A stretch of DNA of 32,876 nt. Source: CSBr16-57R1 sp041163265 (GTDB lineage Bacteria > Actinomycetota > Nitriliruptoria > Nitriliruptorales > Nitriliruptoraceae). The DNA lies in NCBI GenBank assembly GCA_041163265.1, contig JBEARL010000006.1:1-32876 (forward strand), given 5' to 3'. The translations under genes were made by a program, and so were the position numbers. Each line of letters opens with the position of its first letter. Position 1 is the first letter of the stretch. The notes beneath the pieces were generated by a model. The model worked only from the letters and a program-made list of their open reading frames with translations, had not been told where the DNA came from and did not search any database. This document shows, piece by piece, positions 9,953-17,986 of the stretch.

Positions 9953-9975
9953 GTGCCGCGGAGGCTCCGCGACAC
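9953..9975 (-). promoter_or_regulatory. 23-bp inverted repeat in the binding-protein leader
   Basis: CGCGGAG and CTCCGCG flank a single G at 9957-9971; beyond one mismatch on each side, GTG (9953-9955) pairs with CAC (9973-9975). It lies just upstream of the ribosome-binding site of the gene starting at 9926. A second inverted repeat, GGGGTC-C-GACCCC, is at 10042-10054. Either could be an operator or a leader hairpin that tunes translation. Confidence 0.4.
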
Positions 9976-10085
9976 GTTCCGTGCGAACTCCCCTGAGCCG
10001 CCCCGCGTCCCGCGTCCCGGCGGCAGCCATCGGCGGGGGAAGGGGTCCGACCCCGTTCCCAGCGGGGCGGCTCACGTGCCCGGCC

Positions 10086-10091
10086 AAGGTA
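10086..10091 (-). promoter_or_regulatory. Candidate -10 element for the importer genes
   Basis: The minus strand reads TACCTT within TGTAGTACCTT, the only TAnnnT candidate I picked out in the 221-bp gap 9927-10147. A start near 10079 would give a leader of about 150 nt that contains both inverted repeats. A promoter here would let the importer be expressed separately from the enzyme genes upstream. Confidence 0.35.
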
Positions 10092-10147
10092 CTACAGGGG
10101 TCGCACGGCTGCCACGAGGCCGCGGGGCGGGCCCGGTCAGCGGCGAC

Positions 10148-11551
10148 TCAGAGCGCCAGGACCGGGATCCCGAGGTCCTCGGCCAGGGCCGCCATCACCC
10201 CGCGGACGTCGCCGTGGACGACCCCGTAGTGGTGGTCCAGTCCCTCGGCCATGACCGTGGCGACGAGGTCGCCGGCCGGCGTGTCGGGCCGGACGACCAT
10301 CGAGGTCCCCGTGAAGGGGCGGGGGGCGTCGAGGATCTCGCCGCCGCCCAGCGCCAGGCGCAGCCGACCACCGGTGTGGCCGAACCGGGCGATCGTGACG
10401 CGGCCCGGACGCAGCCGGAACTCGTGGAGCAGAGGGGCGCGGCGGTTCGGGTGGACGGTGACGCCGACCGGCTCGTCGGGGTGCGCCAGCGACGGGGCCG
10501 CGAGACCGCAGTGCCAGAACGCGACGGTGCCGTCCGGCGCGGCGTCGACGAGGTCCGCGACGAACGCCGTGCGGCCCGCGGCGGCCTCGAGCGCGACCGC
10601 GGTGACGGCCCCGAGCACGTCGGCCTCGCAGGTCGCGGGGATGCCCGCATCGGCGAGCATCCCCTGGGCGGCGCAGGCCGCAGCACCGACCTCGGTGAAG
10701 CACTCCGGCCAGCACCGCGTCGCGACGGCGGACCAGCCGCGCTCGCCGGCGAGGCCGCGGAGCGCGACGTGCAGCCGCAGCGTCGCGTCGACGCCGGCCG
10801 CGTCCAGCGCGTCCGCGCCGCGGGGGCCGACGACGTCGCGCAGCGGCGCGAGCTCGTCCTCGCCCGCCGCGGTCGCGCGGTCGAACATGGCCGCGAGCTC
10901 GACGCGGTCGAGGCCGACGCCGAGCGCCGCGAGGTCGGCCGGGTCGGCGACGCAGGGATCGAAGCCGTCGGGCTGCGCACCGACCTGCCCGACGCGCAGC
11001 CCCGAGAGGCGGGCGCGGACGGAGGAGGCGCGGACCCGGTCCTCGGCGCTGGGTGTCGGCGGTGCCGGGCGGGCGGGTGCGACGGCGGCGCCCGCGACGG
11101 CGTCCGCGAGCAGCGCCGCGGCGTCGGCCCCGGCCGGGTCGGCGTAGACGGCGCGGACGTCGCGGCCCTCGTGGCGCAGTCGGTACGCGGCGAGGTTGAT
11201 GCCGCAGAGCGCGTTCATCCGCAGCCGCCCGCCGGTCCGCGGCTCGGGCGCGCCCCACAGGACGACCGGCAGGTCGGCCCGCAGCGGCGCGACCGCGGCC
11301 GAGGGCAGCGTGCCGTCGGTGAAGGTCGCCTCGAGGACGACGACGGCGTCGAGCGGCCGCTCGGCGTCGGCGGCGGCCAGCGCGGCGGCGGCCGCGGCGG
11401 CGGCGTCACCGTCCTCGGCCAGCGCGGCTGGGTCGACCACGTCGTGGCCCGCGGCGGCCAGCGTCGCCCGGAGCGCGGCGGCGGTGTCGGCCGCAGCACC
11501 GAGGTCGAAGGTGCCGCGCGCCAGCGCGACCAGTCCGATGCGTGCGCTCAT
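10148..11551 (-). CDS. L-fucose/L-arabinose isomerase-family protein
   Basis: 467 aa from ATG 11551, which overlaps the kinase stop codon as ATGA. An Ala-rich N-terminal part (1-165) is followed by a C-terminal half with the isomerase signature: the Glu in CWPECFTEVGAA and the acidic pair in CEADVLGAVTAV correspond to the metal-binding Glu/Asp of FucI-type ketol isomerases, and HPNRRAPLLHEFRL with a distal GLDHHYGVVHGD fit the C-terminal domain. Family members interconvert aldoses and ketoses of deoxy, pentose or sulfo sugars with a divalent metal. It is the last of four tightly packed genes. The substrate is not assignable; isomerase followed by PfkB kinase is the usual aldose to ketose to ketose-phosphate order. 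Confidence 0.75.
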   Translation of the reverse strand: MSARIGLVALARGTFDLGAAADTAAALRATLAAAGHDVVDPAALAEDGDAAAAAAAALAAADAERPLDAVVVLEATFTDGTLPSAAVAPLRADLPVVLWGAPEPRTGGRLRMNALCGINLAAYRLRHEGRDVRAVYADPAGADAAALLADAVAGAAVAPARPAPPTPSAEDRVRASSVRARLSGLRVGQVGAQPDGFDPCVADPADLAALGVGLDRVELAAMFDRATAAGEDELAPLRDVVGPRGADALDAAGVDATLRLHVALRGLAGERGWSAVATRCWPECFTEVGAAACAAQGMLADAGIPATCEADVLGAVTAVALEAAAGRTAFVADLVDAAPDGTVAFWHCGLAAPSLAHPDEPVGVTVHPNRRAPLLHEFRLRPGRVTIARFGHTGGRLRLALGGGEILDAPRPFTGTSMVVRPDTPAGDLVATVMAEGLDHHYGVVHGDVRGVMAALAEDLGIPVLAL

Positions 11552-12414
11552 GCCCGCTCCCGTGCCCTCAGGGCCGCCACCTCGGCGGCGTCGGCCAGCG
11601 TCTCCCACCCGCCGCGGCGGGTGCAGCGCAGGGCCGCCGCGGCGTTCGCGTCGGCGACGGCGTCCGCGACGGTACGGCCGGCGGCGAGCCCGGCGGCCAG
11701 CGCCCCGTGCCAGACGTCGCCGGCGCCGAGCGTCTCGACCGCGGTGACGGCCGGGGCGGCCGCCGTCCGGAGCTCCCCGCCCTCGAGCCAGGCCGCGCCC
11801 CCGGCGCCGAGCGTCACGAGCACGACGGCCTCCTGGGTCAGATCGCGCAGCGCCGCGAGGGCGGCCGCGGGGTCGGCGGCGGTGGGGGCGACGGCCCCGC
11901 CGGCCAGCAGGTCGTCGAGGCCGTCCTGCGAGGCGGCGACGTGGCTGGCGGCGCGGGCCAGGCCGGACACGAGGCCGCGGTCGGCGGCCGGTGCGCGGTC
12001 CAGGTCGAGGACGCCGGGGATCCCGGCCGCGCGCAGGCCGGCCGCGGCGTCCGGGTCGAGCGGTCCGCGCAGGGCGTCGGGCGTGGCGTTGACGATGGTC
12101 CGCTCGCCGTCGGGGGTGACGAGCACCAGCGACGTCGCGGTCGTGGCGCCCGGCCGGACGACGAGGGCGTCGCCCACCCCCGCGGCCGCGAGGGCCGCGC
12201 GGACCGTGTCGGCCCGCGCGTCGTCCCCGACCGGCGCGACGAGGCGCACCGCGGCGCCGAGCCGCGCCGCCGCCGCCGCGGCGGTCGTCGCCGGCCCGCC
12301 GACCGCGGTCCGCAGCGCCGGGACGAACTGCTTCGCGCCGACCTCGAGGGGGCCCGGCAGGTCGGCGACGAGGTCGACGACCGCGGTGCCGACGCAGACC
12401 AGGCGGGGGCTCAC
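11548..12414 (-). CDS. PfkB-family carbohydrate kinase (first of two)
   Basis: 288 aa, GTG start at 12414, 10 nt after the dehydrogenase stop. N-terminal CVGTAVVDLVADLPG and the GGPATTAAAAAARLG segment form the sugar-binding face. The anion-hole and catalytic base motif is TLGAGDVWHGALAAGL, with a Trp in place of the usual Phe after GAGDV. Very Ala-rich. It phosphorylates a sugar with ATP, presumably the ketose made by the FucI-like enzyme, with which it overlaps by 4 nt. The GAGDVxHGA form recalls kinases of ketose and sulfofructose type, but this is too weak for a substrate call. Confidence 0.8.
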   Translation of the reverse strand: MSPRLVCVGTAVVDLVADLPGPLEVGAKQFVPALRTAVGGPATTAAAAAARLGAAVRLVAPVGDDARADTVRAALAAAGVGDALVVRPGATTATSLVLVTPDGERTIVNATPDALRGPLDPDAAAGLRAAGIPGVLDLDRAPAADRGLVSGLARAASHVAASQDGLDDLLAGGAVAPTAADPAAALAALRDLTQEAVVLVTLGAGGAAWLEGGELRTAAAPAVTAVETLGAGDVWHGALAAGLAAGRTVADAVADANAAAALRCTRRGGWETLADAAEVAALRARERA

Positions 12415-12424
12415 GCGGCCGCGC

Positions 12425-13363
12425 TCACGCGTCGGCGTCCGCCGCGAGCGCCGCGAGGACGGCCTCGGCGACGACGCCCGAGACGCGGACGTTCGACTCG
12501 CGCGTCACGCCGGCGAGGTGCGGGGTCAGCAGCAGCCCCGGCACCTCCGCGTACCGCGCCGACAGCGCCGGAGTCAGCGGCTCGTCGGGGAACACATCGA
12601 GCGCCGCGCCGGCGAGGCGTCCCGACCGCAGCGCCGCGACGACCGCGTCGTGATCGACGACCCCGCCGCGCGACGTGTCGACCACCAGCGCGCCCTCGGG
12701 CAGCCGGGCCAGCGCGTCGGCGCCGATGAGGCCGCGGGTCGACGGCAGGAGCGGCGCGTGGACGCTGATCGCGTCGCTGACCGCCAGCATCGCGTCGAGC
12801 TCGAGCATCGTGACGCCGGGGCCCCCGTCGGCGACCATCGGGTCCGAGGCGACGATCGCCATGCCGAGCGCCGCGGCCCGCCGCGCGACCTCCCGCGCGG
12901 TCGCGCCGAACCCGACGAGCCCGAGCGTCCGCCCCGCGACCTCGCGGCCGATCAGCTCGGTCCGCGGCCACTCGCCCGCGACCAGCCGCGCCGTCGCGCC
13001 GAACGCGGGCCGCGACAGGACCAGCAGCGACCCGATGACGTGCTCGGCGACCGAGACGGCGTTCGCTCCGGTCGCCAGCCGGACGGCGACCCCTCGCGCC
13101 GCGAGCGCCTCGAGGTCGAGGTTGTCGGTCCCCACGCCGAGGCGACCCACCACCCGCAGCCGCGGTGCGGCGGCGAGGACCTCGGCGTCGACGCGGGTCC
13201 GGTCGCGCACGACCAGCGCGTCGGCGTCGGCCACGGCCGCGAGCAGCCGCGGCCGGTCGGTGACCAGCGTCGCGTCGTCGTGGACGTCGGCCCCCTCGGC
13301 CAGCCGCGCGACGGCGGCCGGGTCCATGAACTCGCTGACGACGACGCGGGGCCGCGAGGTCAC
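12425..13363 (-). CDS. D-isomer-specific 2-hydroxyacid dehydrogenase
   Basis: 312 aa from a GTG at 13363 that overlaps the TGA of the upstream PLP enzyme as GTGA. NAD-binding motif TLGLVGFGATAREVARR in the middle; the Arg in VVDTSRGGVVDHDAV, the acidic residue near DVFPDEPL and the His in LLTPHLAGVT make up the substrate and catalytic set of the SerA/D-lactate family. The opening (VVSEFMDPAAVARL) and the PHLAGVTRESNVRVS stretch resemble, from memory, (S)-sulfolactate dehydrogenase SlcC and its relatives more than SerA itself, and there is no C-terminal ACT domain. It oxidises a 2-hydroxyacid or reduces a 2-oxoacid; the substrate is open. Confidence 0.85.
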   Translation of the reverse strand: MTSRPRVVVSEFMDPAAVARLAEGADVHDDATLVTDRPRLLAAVADADALVVRDRTRVDAEVLAAAPRLRVVGRLGVGTDNLDLEALAARGVAVRLATGANAVSVAEHVIGSLLVLSRPAFGATARLVAGEWPRTELIGREVAGRTLGLVGFGATAREVARRAAALGMAIVASDPMVADGGPGVTMLELDAMLAVSDAISVHAPLLPSTRGLIGADALARLPEGALVVDTSRGGVVDHDAVVAALRSGRLAGAALDVFPDEPLTPALSARYAEVPGLLLTPHLAGVTRESNVRVSGVVAEAVLAALAADADA

Positions 13364-14622
13364 GCGCCGGCCGCCATCGCGTCCCAGTCGACCGGCGTCG
13401 CGAGGACGCGGTCGGCCGGCGGCATCGGGTACTTCAGGCCGTTCCCGCAGTTGAACAGGACGACCCGCTCGTCGCGGCCGATGAGGCCGCGCTCGATGCC
13501 CTGCTCCCAGGCCGCGAACGTCGCGGCGCCCTCGGGGCAGATCAGCAGGCCGTCCTCCTGCGCGACCGTGGTCGCCCAGCGGTCGATGTCGGCGTCCTCG
13601 ACCGCGATGGCCGCACCCTCCGAGGCGCGGACCGCGTCGAGGATGAGGAAGTCGCCGACGGCGGCCGGGACGCGGATGCCGCTCGCGATCGTGCGCGCAC
13701 CCTCCCACCGGGTGGCGTGGCGCTCGCCGGCCTCGAAGGCGCGGACCATCGGGGCGCAGCCGGCAGCCTGCACGGCGTACATCCGCGGCCGCTCGGACCC
13801 GATCCAGCCGAGCGCCTCGAGCTCGTCGAACGCCTTCCACATCCCGATCAGCCCGGTGCCGCCGCCGGTCGGGTACATGATCGCGTCGGGCACCCGCCAG
13901 CCCAGCTGCTCGAGCAGCTCGATGCCCATCGTCTTCTTGCCCTCGATGCGGTAGGGCTCCTTCAGCGTCGAGACGTCGAACCAGCCCATCGGCTCCTTGC
14001 CCTCGCCGACGATGCGACCGCAGTCGTCGATGAGGCCGTCGACGCGCCAGACGTTCGCGCCCTGGAGCGCGATCTCGCGGACGTTCACCTCGGGCGTGTC
14101 GGCAGGGCAGAAGATGTACGTCTCGATGCCGGCCCGCGACGCGTAGGCGGCCATCGCCGCGCCGGCGTTGCCGTTCGTCGGCATCGCGAGGCGCGTCAGC
14201 CCGAACGCCTTCGCCATCGCGACGGCCATCCCGAGCCCGCGGGCCTTGAACGATCCGGTCGGCAGCCGGCCCTCATCCTTCACGAGCGCCCACGAGGCGC
14301 CGAGTCGGGCGGCCGAGCGCGGCACGGGGATGAGCGGCGTGAACGTCTCGCCGAGCGAGACGATGTCCGCGCTGCGCCGGACGGGGAGGATCTCCCGGTA
14401 CTTCCACCAGTCGTCGTGGCGGGCCTCGACCTCGGCGCGCGCTACTGCCTCGCGGGCCGCTTCGAGGTCGTACCGGACGAGCAGCGGCCGGCCGACGCTC
14501 GAGAGCGTCTGGACGGTGTCCGCCTCGAACCGCTCCCCCGTCAGGCCGCACTCGAGGTGCGTCACGAAGGTCGGGTGCTCGTCGACGAGGTGGGCGGGAC
14601 GGCCGAGGGTCGCGTCGGTCAC
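13360..14622 (-). CDS. Threonine-synthase-like PLP enzyme
   Basis: 420 aa, GTG start at 14622 with GGAGGA just upstream; longer in-frame readings run into antisense of the GH31 gene. Fold-type II PLP enzyme: a Cys-containing N-terminal segment (THLECGLTGERFEAD), the PLP lysine in GSFKARG, a phosphate-binding TNGNAGAAMAAYAS, WFDVSTLKEPYRIEGKKT and a Gly-rich PTGGGTGLIGMWKAF. These are the marks of the archaeal-type threonine synthase group, which also contains cysteate synthase and other beta-replacement or lyase enzymes. It is the first of four overlapping genes with a dehydrogenase, a sugar kinase and an isomerase, an odd place for housekeeping ThrC, so another substrate is plausible. Confidence 0.8.
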   Translation of the reverse strand: MTDATLGRPAHLVDEHPTFVTHLECGLTGERFEADTVQTLSSVGRPLLVRYDLEAAREAVARAEVEARHDDWWKYREILPVRRSADIVSLGETFTPLIPVPRSAARLGASWALVKDEGRLPTGSFKARGLGMAVAMAKAFGLTRLAMPTNGNAGAAMAAYASRAGIETYIFCPADTPEVNVREIALQGANVWRVDGLIDDCGRIVGEGKEPMGWFDVSTLKEPYRIEGKKTMGIELLEQLGWRVPDAIMYPTGGGTGLIGMWKAFDELEALGWIGSERPRMYAVQAAGCAPMVRAFEAGERHATRWEGARTIASGIRVPAAVGDFLILDAVRASEGAAIAVEDADIDRWATTVAQEDGLLICPEGAATFAAWEQGIERGLIGRDERVVLFNCGNGLKYPMPPADRVLATPVDWDAMAAGA

Positions 14623-14687
14623 GGGTTCCTCCGGTGCGGGGTCGGGAGCGGGAGCCCGCGGGCGCGCGGGCGGCGGGTGGCGCGGCC

Positions 14688-16925
14688 TCAGCGCACCGTC
14701 AGCGTCGGGGCGCCGGCCAGCCCGTCGAGGCCGGCCAGTCCGCCCGCGCCGTCGGGCGCCAGCGTCACGACGTCGTCGAGACGTCCGTCGGCGTCGACGC
14801 GGGGGAGGTCCAGCGCGACGCCGGGCGTCCCGAAGGCCACGACCTCGTCGACGACCAGGGGACCGTCGAGCTCGCCGGTGTGCTGGACGACGGGGCCGAG
14901 GGGCAGCACGTGGCCCTCGCGGCCGAACAGCGGGATCGTGTCGAGCGGGACCTCGAGGTCCAGCACGGTGCCGCCCTCGTGCCACGTGCCGGTCGCGAGC
15001 TCGCACCACCGCGAGCCCGCGGGCAGCACGACGCGGACCCGGCCGTCGGCGCGGACCACGGGCGCGACCAGCAGCGATGGACCCAGCAGGTACTGCAGGT
15101 CCTGCGTGGCAGCGAGGTCGTCGGGGAACGCGAGCTGCATCGCCCGCATCACGGGGACGCCGGTCCGGACCGACTCGAGCGCGCAGGCCTGGAGGTACGG
15201 GATGAGGCGCATGCGCCACTCGCACCACCGGCGGACGATCCCCTCGGCCTCGTCGCCGTAGGCCCACGGCTCGCGCTCGCCGATGCCGTGGAACCGGGTG
15301 TGCGAGCAGTGGATGCCGGCCTGGGCCCACCGGACGTACAGCTCGGGCGCGACCTGGCCGCGGGCGAACCCGCCGATGTCATGGCTGTAGAACGGGCCGC
15401 CGCTCATGCCCCAGGACAGCCCGCCGCGGACCGACGCGGCGAGGCCCTCCCAGTCGCACTGCGGGTCGCCGCCCCACTGCACGGGCGCGCGCTGCACGCC
15501 GGCCCAGCCCGACCGGCCCCAGACCATCGGGGCCCCGGCGCCGTACCGGTCGAACGCCTCGAACACGCACCGGTTGTAGAGCAGCGTGTAGACGTTGTGG
15601 AGGCGGTGGCCGGTGTCGCCGTTGTGCGCGACGACGTGCGAGGGGACCGCCTCGCCGTAGTCCGTCTTCATCACCGCGACGCCGAGGTCGATCAGGTCGC
15701 GGTGCTGGTCGCGGAACCAGGCGTACGCCTCGGGGTTCGTGAAGTCGATGATGCCGCTGGGCGGGAGCCAGGGGTAGTGCTCCTCGAACGGCCACGGGAA
15801 CCAGCGGTGGATGTACGTCGAGCCGTCGGGGTTCCGGAGGAAGTACCCCTTCTCGTCGAGCTCGTTGAACAGCGGGTTGCGCACCGAGAGGTACGAGTAC
15901 TCCCAGAGGTTCGTGCGGAACCCGAGGTCGCGCAGGCGCCCGACGAACGCGGCCGGATCGGGGTACCGAGCGGGGTCCCACGAGAAGTCGAACCGCGTCG
16001 TCCAGGCGTGCCACGCCCGCCCGTCGAGGAGCAGCACCTCGGAGGGGATGCGGCGCGCGCGGAGCCCCTCGGCCGCGGCGAGCGCGTCCTCGGCCGTCGC
16101 GTAGTACGCGCGGGAGAACCAGACGCCGTAGGACCACACCGGCGGCAGCGAGGCCCGCCCGGTCAGGTCCGTGTAGCGCGAGATGACGTCCTCGGGTCCG
16201 TCGTGCGCGCCGACGAACAGGTCCAGCTCGGGGTCCTCGAGGCCGACGACCAGCGTCCGGTGCGACCAGTTCGGGTACCCGACGCCGTGCTCGACGGGCG
16301 ACGGGGTGTGGAGGAACCACCACCAGCCCGACGGGCTCCACGCGAACGGCGTGTTCTTGTAGGACAGCTCGCTGTTGACGTTGGTCGCGTCCTCGTTCCA
16401 GGACCGGACGCGCTGGCCGCGGCGGTCGAGCGCGGCCCACTTCTCGCCGAGGCCGTGGACGCGCTCGCCGGACGGCAGCTCGAAGGCGAGGACCCACCCG
16501 CCGTCGCGCCGCGCGATCGCCGGGAAGCGGAGGTCGCCGTCGATGGACCGGTCGCGGGCCGGACCGAGGAGCACCCGGCCGTCGCGCTCGAGCTCGATGC
16601 GCAGCGGCGTCGCGCGGAGCACCAGCGCCGCGTCGCCCGAGCGCAGCCGCAGCCACGCCGCGCCGGCGTCGTCGACGCCGGTCTCGGGGGCGGCGACGGC
16701 ACCGGGGTCGGGTCGCGCGCCGTCGTCGGTCAGGATGCCGTACTCCGGCGCCGGCGCGTCGACGAGCGTGCGGACGCGGAAGGTGCCGGTGCGGTGGACG
16801 GTCAGCTCGAGCCGTCCACCGAGGACGCGGACGACCGCTCGGCCGGGCGCGGACTCGACGACGTCGAAGGCGCTGAGCGGTTCGGCGCCGCGGACCCGGA
16901 CGACGCCCTCGTGGTGGCCCTGCAC
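14688..16925 (-). CDS. GH31 alpha-xylosidase / alpha-glucosidase (YicI-like)
   Basis: 745 aa, GTG start at 16925 after GGAGG, no signal peptide. N-terminal beta-sandwich to about residue 255, then the barrel. The nucleophile is Asp422 in VMKTDYGEAVP and the acid/base Asp487 in QWGGDPQCDW. The segments GEKW, FDFSWDP, SGGPFYSHDIGGF and HTRFHG, and the C-terminal beta domain (YLLGPSLLVAPVV) follow E. coli YicI closely, which removes alpha-1,6-xylosyl residues. It therefore probably acts on imported oligosaccharides such as isoprimeverose-type or alpha-glucoside units. A sulfoquinovosidase or plain alpha-glucosidase role is not excluded. The 65 nt to the next gene (14623-14687) hold only GC-rich partial inverted repeats. 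Confidence 0.9.
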   Translation of the reverse strand: MQGHHEGVVRVRGAEPLSAFDVVESAPGRAVVRVLGGRLELTVHRTGTFRVRTLVDAPAPEYGILTDDGARPDPGAVAAPETGVDDAGAAWLRLRSGDAALVLRATPLRIELERDGRVLLGPARDRSIDGDLRFPAIARRDGGWVLAFELPSGERVHGLGEKWAALDRRGQRVRSWNEDATNVNSELSYKNTPFAWSPSGWWWFLHTPSPVEHGVGYPNWSHRTLVVGLEDPELDLFVGAHDGPEDVISRYTDLTGRASLPPVWSYGVWFSRAYYATAEDALAAAEGLRARRIPSEVLLLDGRAWHAWTTRFDFSWDPARYPDPAAFVGRLRDLGFRTNLWEYSYLSVRNPLFNELDEKGYFLRNPDGSTYIHRWFPWPFEEHYPWLPPSGIIDFTNPEAYAWFRDQHRDLIDLGVAVMKTDYGEAVPSHVVAHNGDTGHRLHNVYTLLYNRCVFEAFDRYGAGAPMVWGRSGWAGVQRAPVQWGGDPQCDWEGLAASVRGGLSWGMSGGPFYSHDIGGFARGQVAPELYVRWAQAGIHCSHTRFHGIGEREPWAYGDEAEGIVRRWCEWRMRLIPYLQACALESVRTGVPVMRAMQLAFPDDLAATQDLQYLLGPSLLVAPVVRADGRVRVVLPAGSRWCELATGTWHEGGTVLDLEVPLDTIPLFGREGHVLPLGPVVQHTGELDGPLVVDEVVAFGTPGVALDLPRVDADGRLDDVVTLAPDGAGGLAGLDGLAGAPTLTVR

Positions 16926-16997
16926 CGGAAGCCTCCGTCCCCGCGCGGCCCGCAGGGCGGCGCGCGGGGTACGCGCGGACGCGGGTCGGTGGAGCGG

Positions 16998-17007
16998 ACA
17001 CTAGCGT
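16998..17007. promoter_or_regulatory. Symmetrical double -10 element, GH31 / PfkB divergent promoter
   Basis: ACACTAGCGT gives TAGCGT on the plus strand (17002-17007) and TAGTGT on the minus strand (17003-16998), again sharing the TA. Predicted starts are near 17014 (plus, leader about 28 nt with GGAGGGG at 17028-17034) and near 16991 (minus, leader about 66 nt). The rest of the 116-bp gap shows no clear operator. Confidence 0.5.
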
Positions 17008-17041
17008 CGCGGCCGCCGGCGACCGACGGAGGGGCGGGCCC

Positions 17042-17986
17042 GTGCGGATGGTCGTCGCCGGCGAGGCGCTCGTCGACCTCGTCCCCGACGCGGTCGGCCA
17101 CCTCCGACCGCTGCCCGGGGGCTCGCCCCTTAACGTCGCGGTCGGGCTCGGACGGCTCGGGCTGCCGACGGGGTACCTCGGCCCGCTCGCGGCGGACGCC
17201 TTCGGCGACCTGCTGGCGGCGCGGCTCGCCGACGCGGGCGTCACCGCCGTGCTGCCGGGCCGGACCCCGGCGCCGACGACGCTGGCGATGGTCCACCTCG
17301 ACGGGGCCGGCGTCGCGTCCTACTCCTTCTACCTCGACGGGACGAGCGCCGTCGCGCTGGGACCCGAGGACGTGGCGGCGCTCCGTCCCGAGGCCGCCAC
17401 CGCCCCGCTGCACGTCTCGCTCGGGGCCGTCACGCTGGCCACGCCCGGCACCGGCGCCACGCTGGCCGCGCTGCTCGGCGGCGCCGGCGCCCGCCGGTTC
17501 GCGAGCCTCGACCCGAACGTCCGCCCCGCCGTCATCCCCGACCTCGCCGCCGCGCGATCGGCGCTGGACGCCGCGGCCGCCGCGGTCGACCTCGTCAAGG
17601 TCAGCGACGAGGACCTCGGCGTGCTGCACCCCGGGGCGGACCCGCTGGAGGTCGCGGCGGGGTGGGCCGCCACCGGGCCGCTCGTCGTCGTCACCCGCGG
17701 CGCCGACGGCGCCGTGGCCCTGCGGGGCGGCGACGTGCTCGCCGAGGTGCCGAGCCCCCGCGTCGACGTCGTCGACACGGTCGGCGCCGGCGACGCGTTC
17801 ACCGCCGGGCTGCTCGCGGCGCTGGACGCCGGTGGCCTGCTCGACCGCCGGACGCTCGGCGCGGCGCACCCCGACGCGGTCCGGACCGCGCTCGCGTTCG
17901 GGGCCCGCGTCGCGGCGATCACCTGCACCCGTCCCGGCGCCGACCCGCCCCGCCGAGCCGAGCTGACGGAGGCGACCGATGGGTGA
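17042..17986 (+). CDS. PfkB-family fructokinase-like sugar kinase (second)
   Basis: 314 aa. GTG 17042 is chosen because GGAGGGG lies 7 nt upstream; an ATG at 17048 would start two codons later. The N-terminus is VVAGEALVDLVP, followed by PLPGGSPLNVAVGLGRLG, the layout of bacterial fructokinases. The second signature is VDTVGAGDAFTAGLL, with the catalytic Asp in GAGD. ATP-dependent phosphorylation of fructose or a similar ketose is likely, as would follow from sucrose-like substrates cleaved by the GH13 enzyme. The GH13 start codon overlaps its last codons (ATGGGTGA), so the two are made together. Confidence 0.88.
   Translation: MRMVVAGEALVDLVPDAVGHLRPLPGGSPLNVAVGLGRLGLPTGYLGPLAADAFGDLLAARLADAGVTAVLPGRTPAPTTLAMVHLDGAGVASYSFYLDGTSAVALGPEDVAALRPEAATAPLHVSLGAVTLATPGTGATLAALLGGAGARRFASLDPNVRPAVIPDLAAARSALDAAAAAVDLVKVSDEDLGVLHPGADPLEVAAGWAATGPLVVVTRGADGAVALRGGDVLAEVPSPRVDVVDTVGAGDAFTAGLLAALDAGGLLDRRTLGAAHPDAVRTALAFGARVAAITCTRPGADPPRRAELTEATDG

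Noticed and set aside
9947..13954. Plus-strand open frame of 1335 codons
   Set aside because: It is antisense to the isomerase, kinase, dehydrogenase and PLP-enzyme genes, has an Arg/Gly-rich product without motifs, and arises from the scarcity of stop codons in G+C-rich DNA.
10148..16925. Firm assignment as a sulfoquinovose pathway
   Set aside because: The GH31 protein looks more like YicI than a sulfoquinovosidase, and no sulfofructose-phosphate aldolase, sulfolactaldehyde enzyme or sulfonate exporter is present; kept only as a hypothesis.
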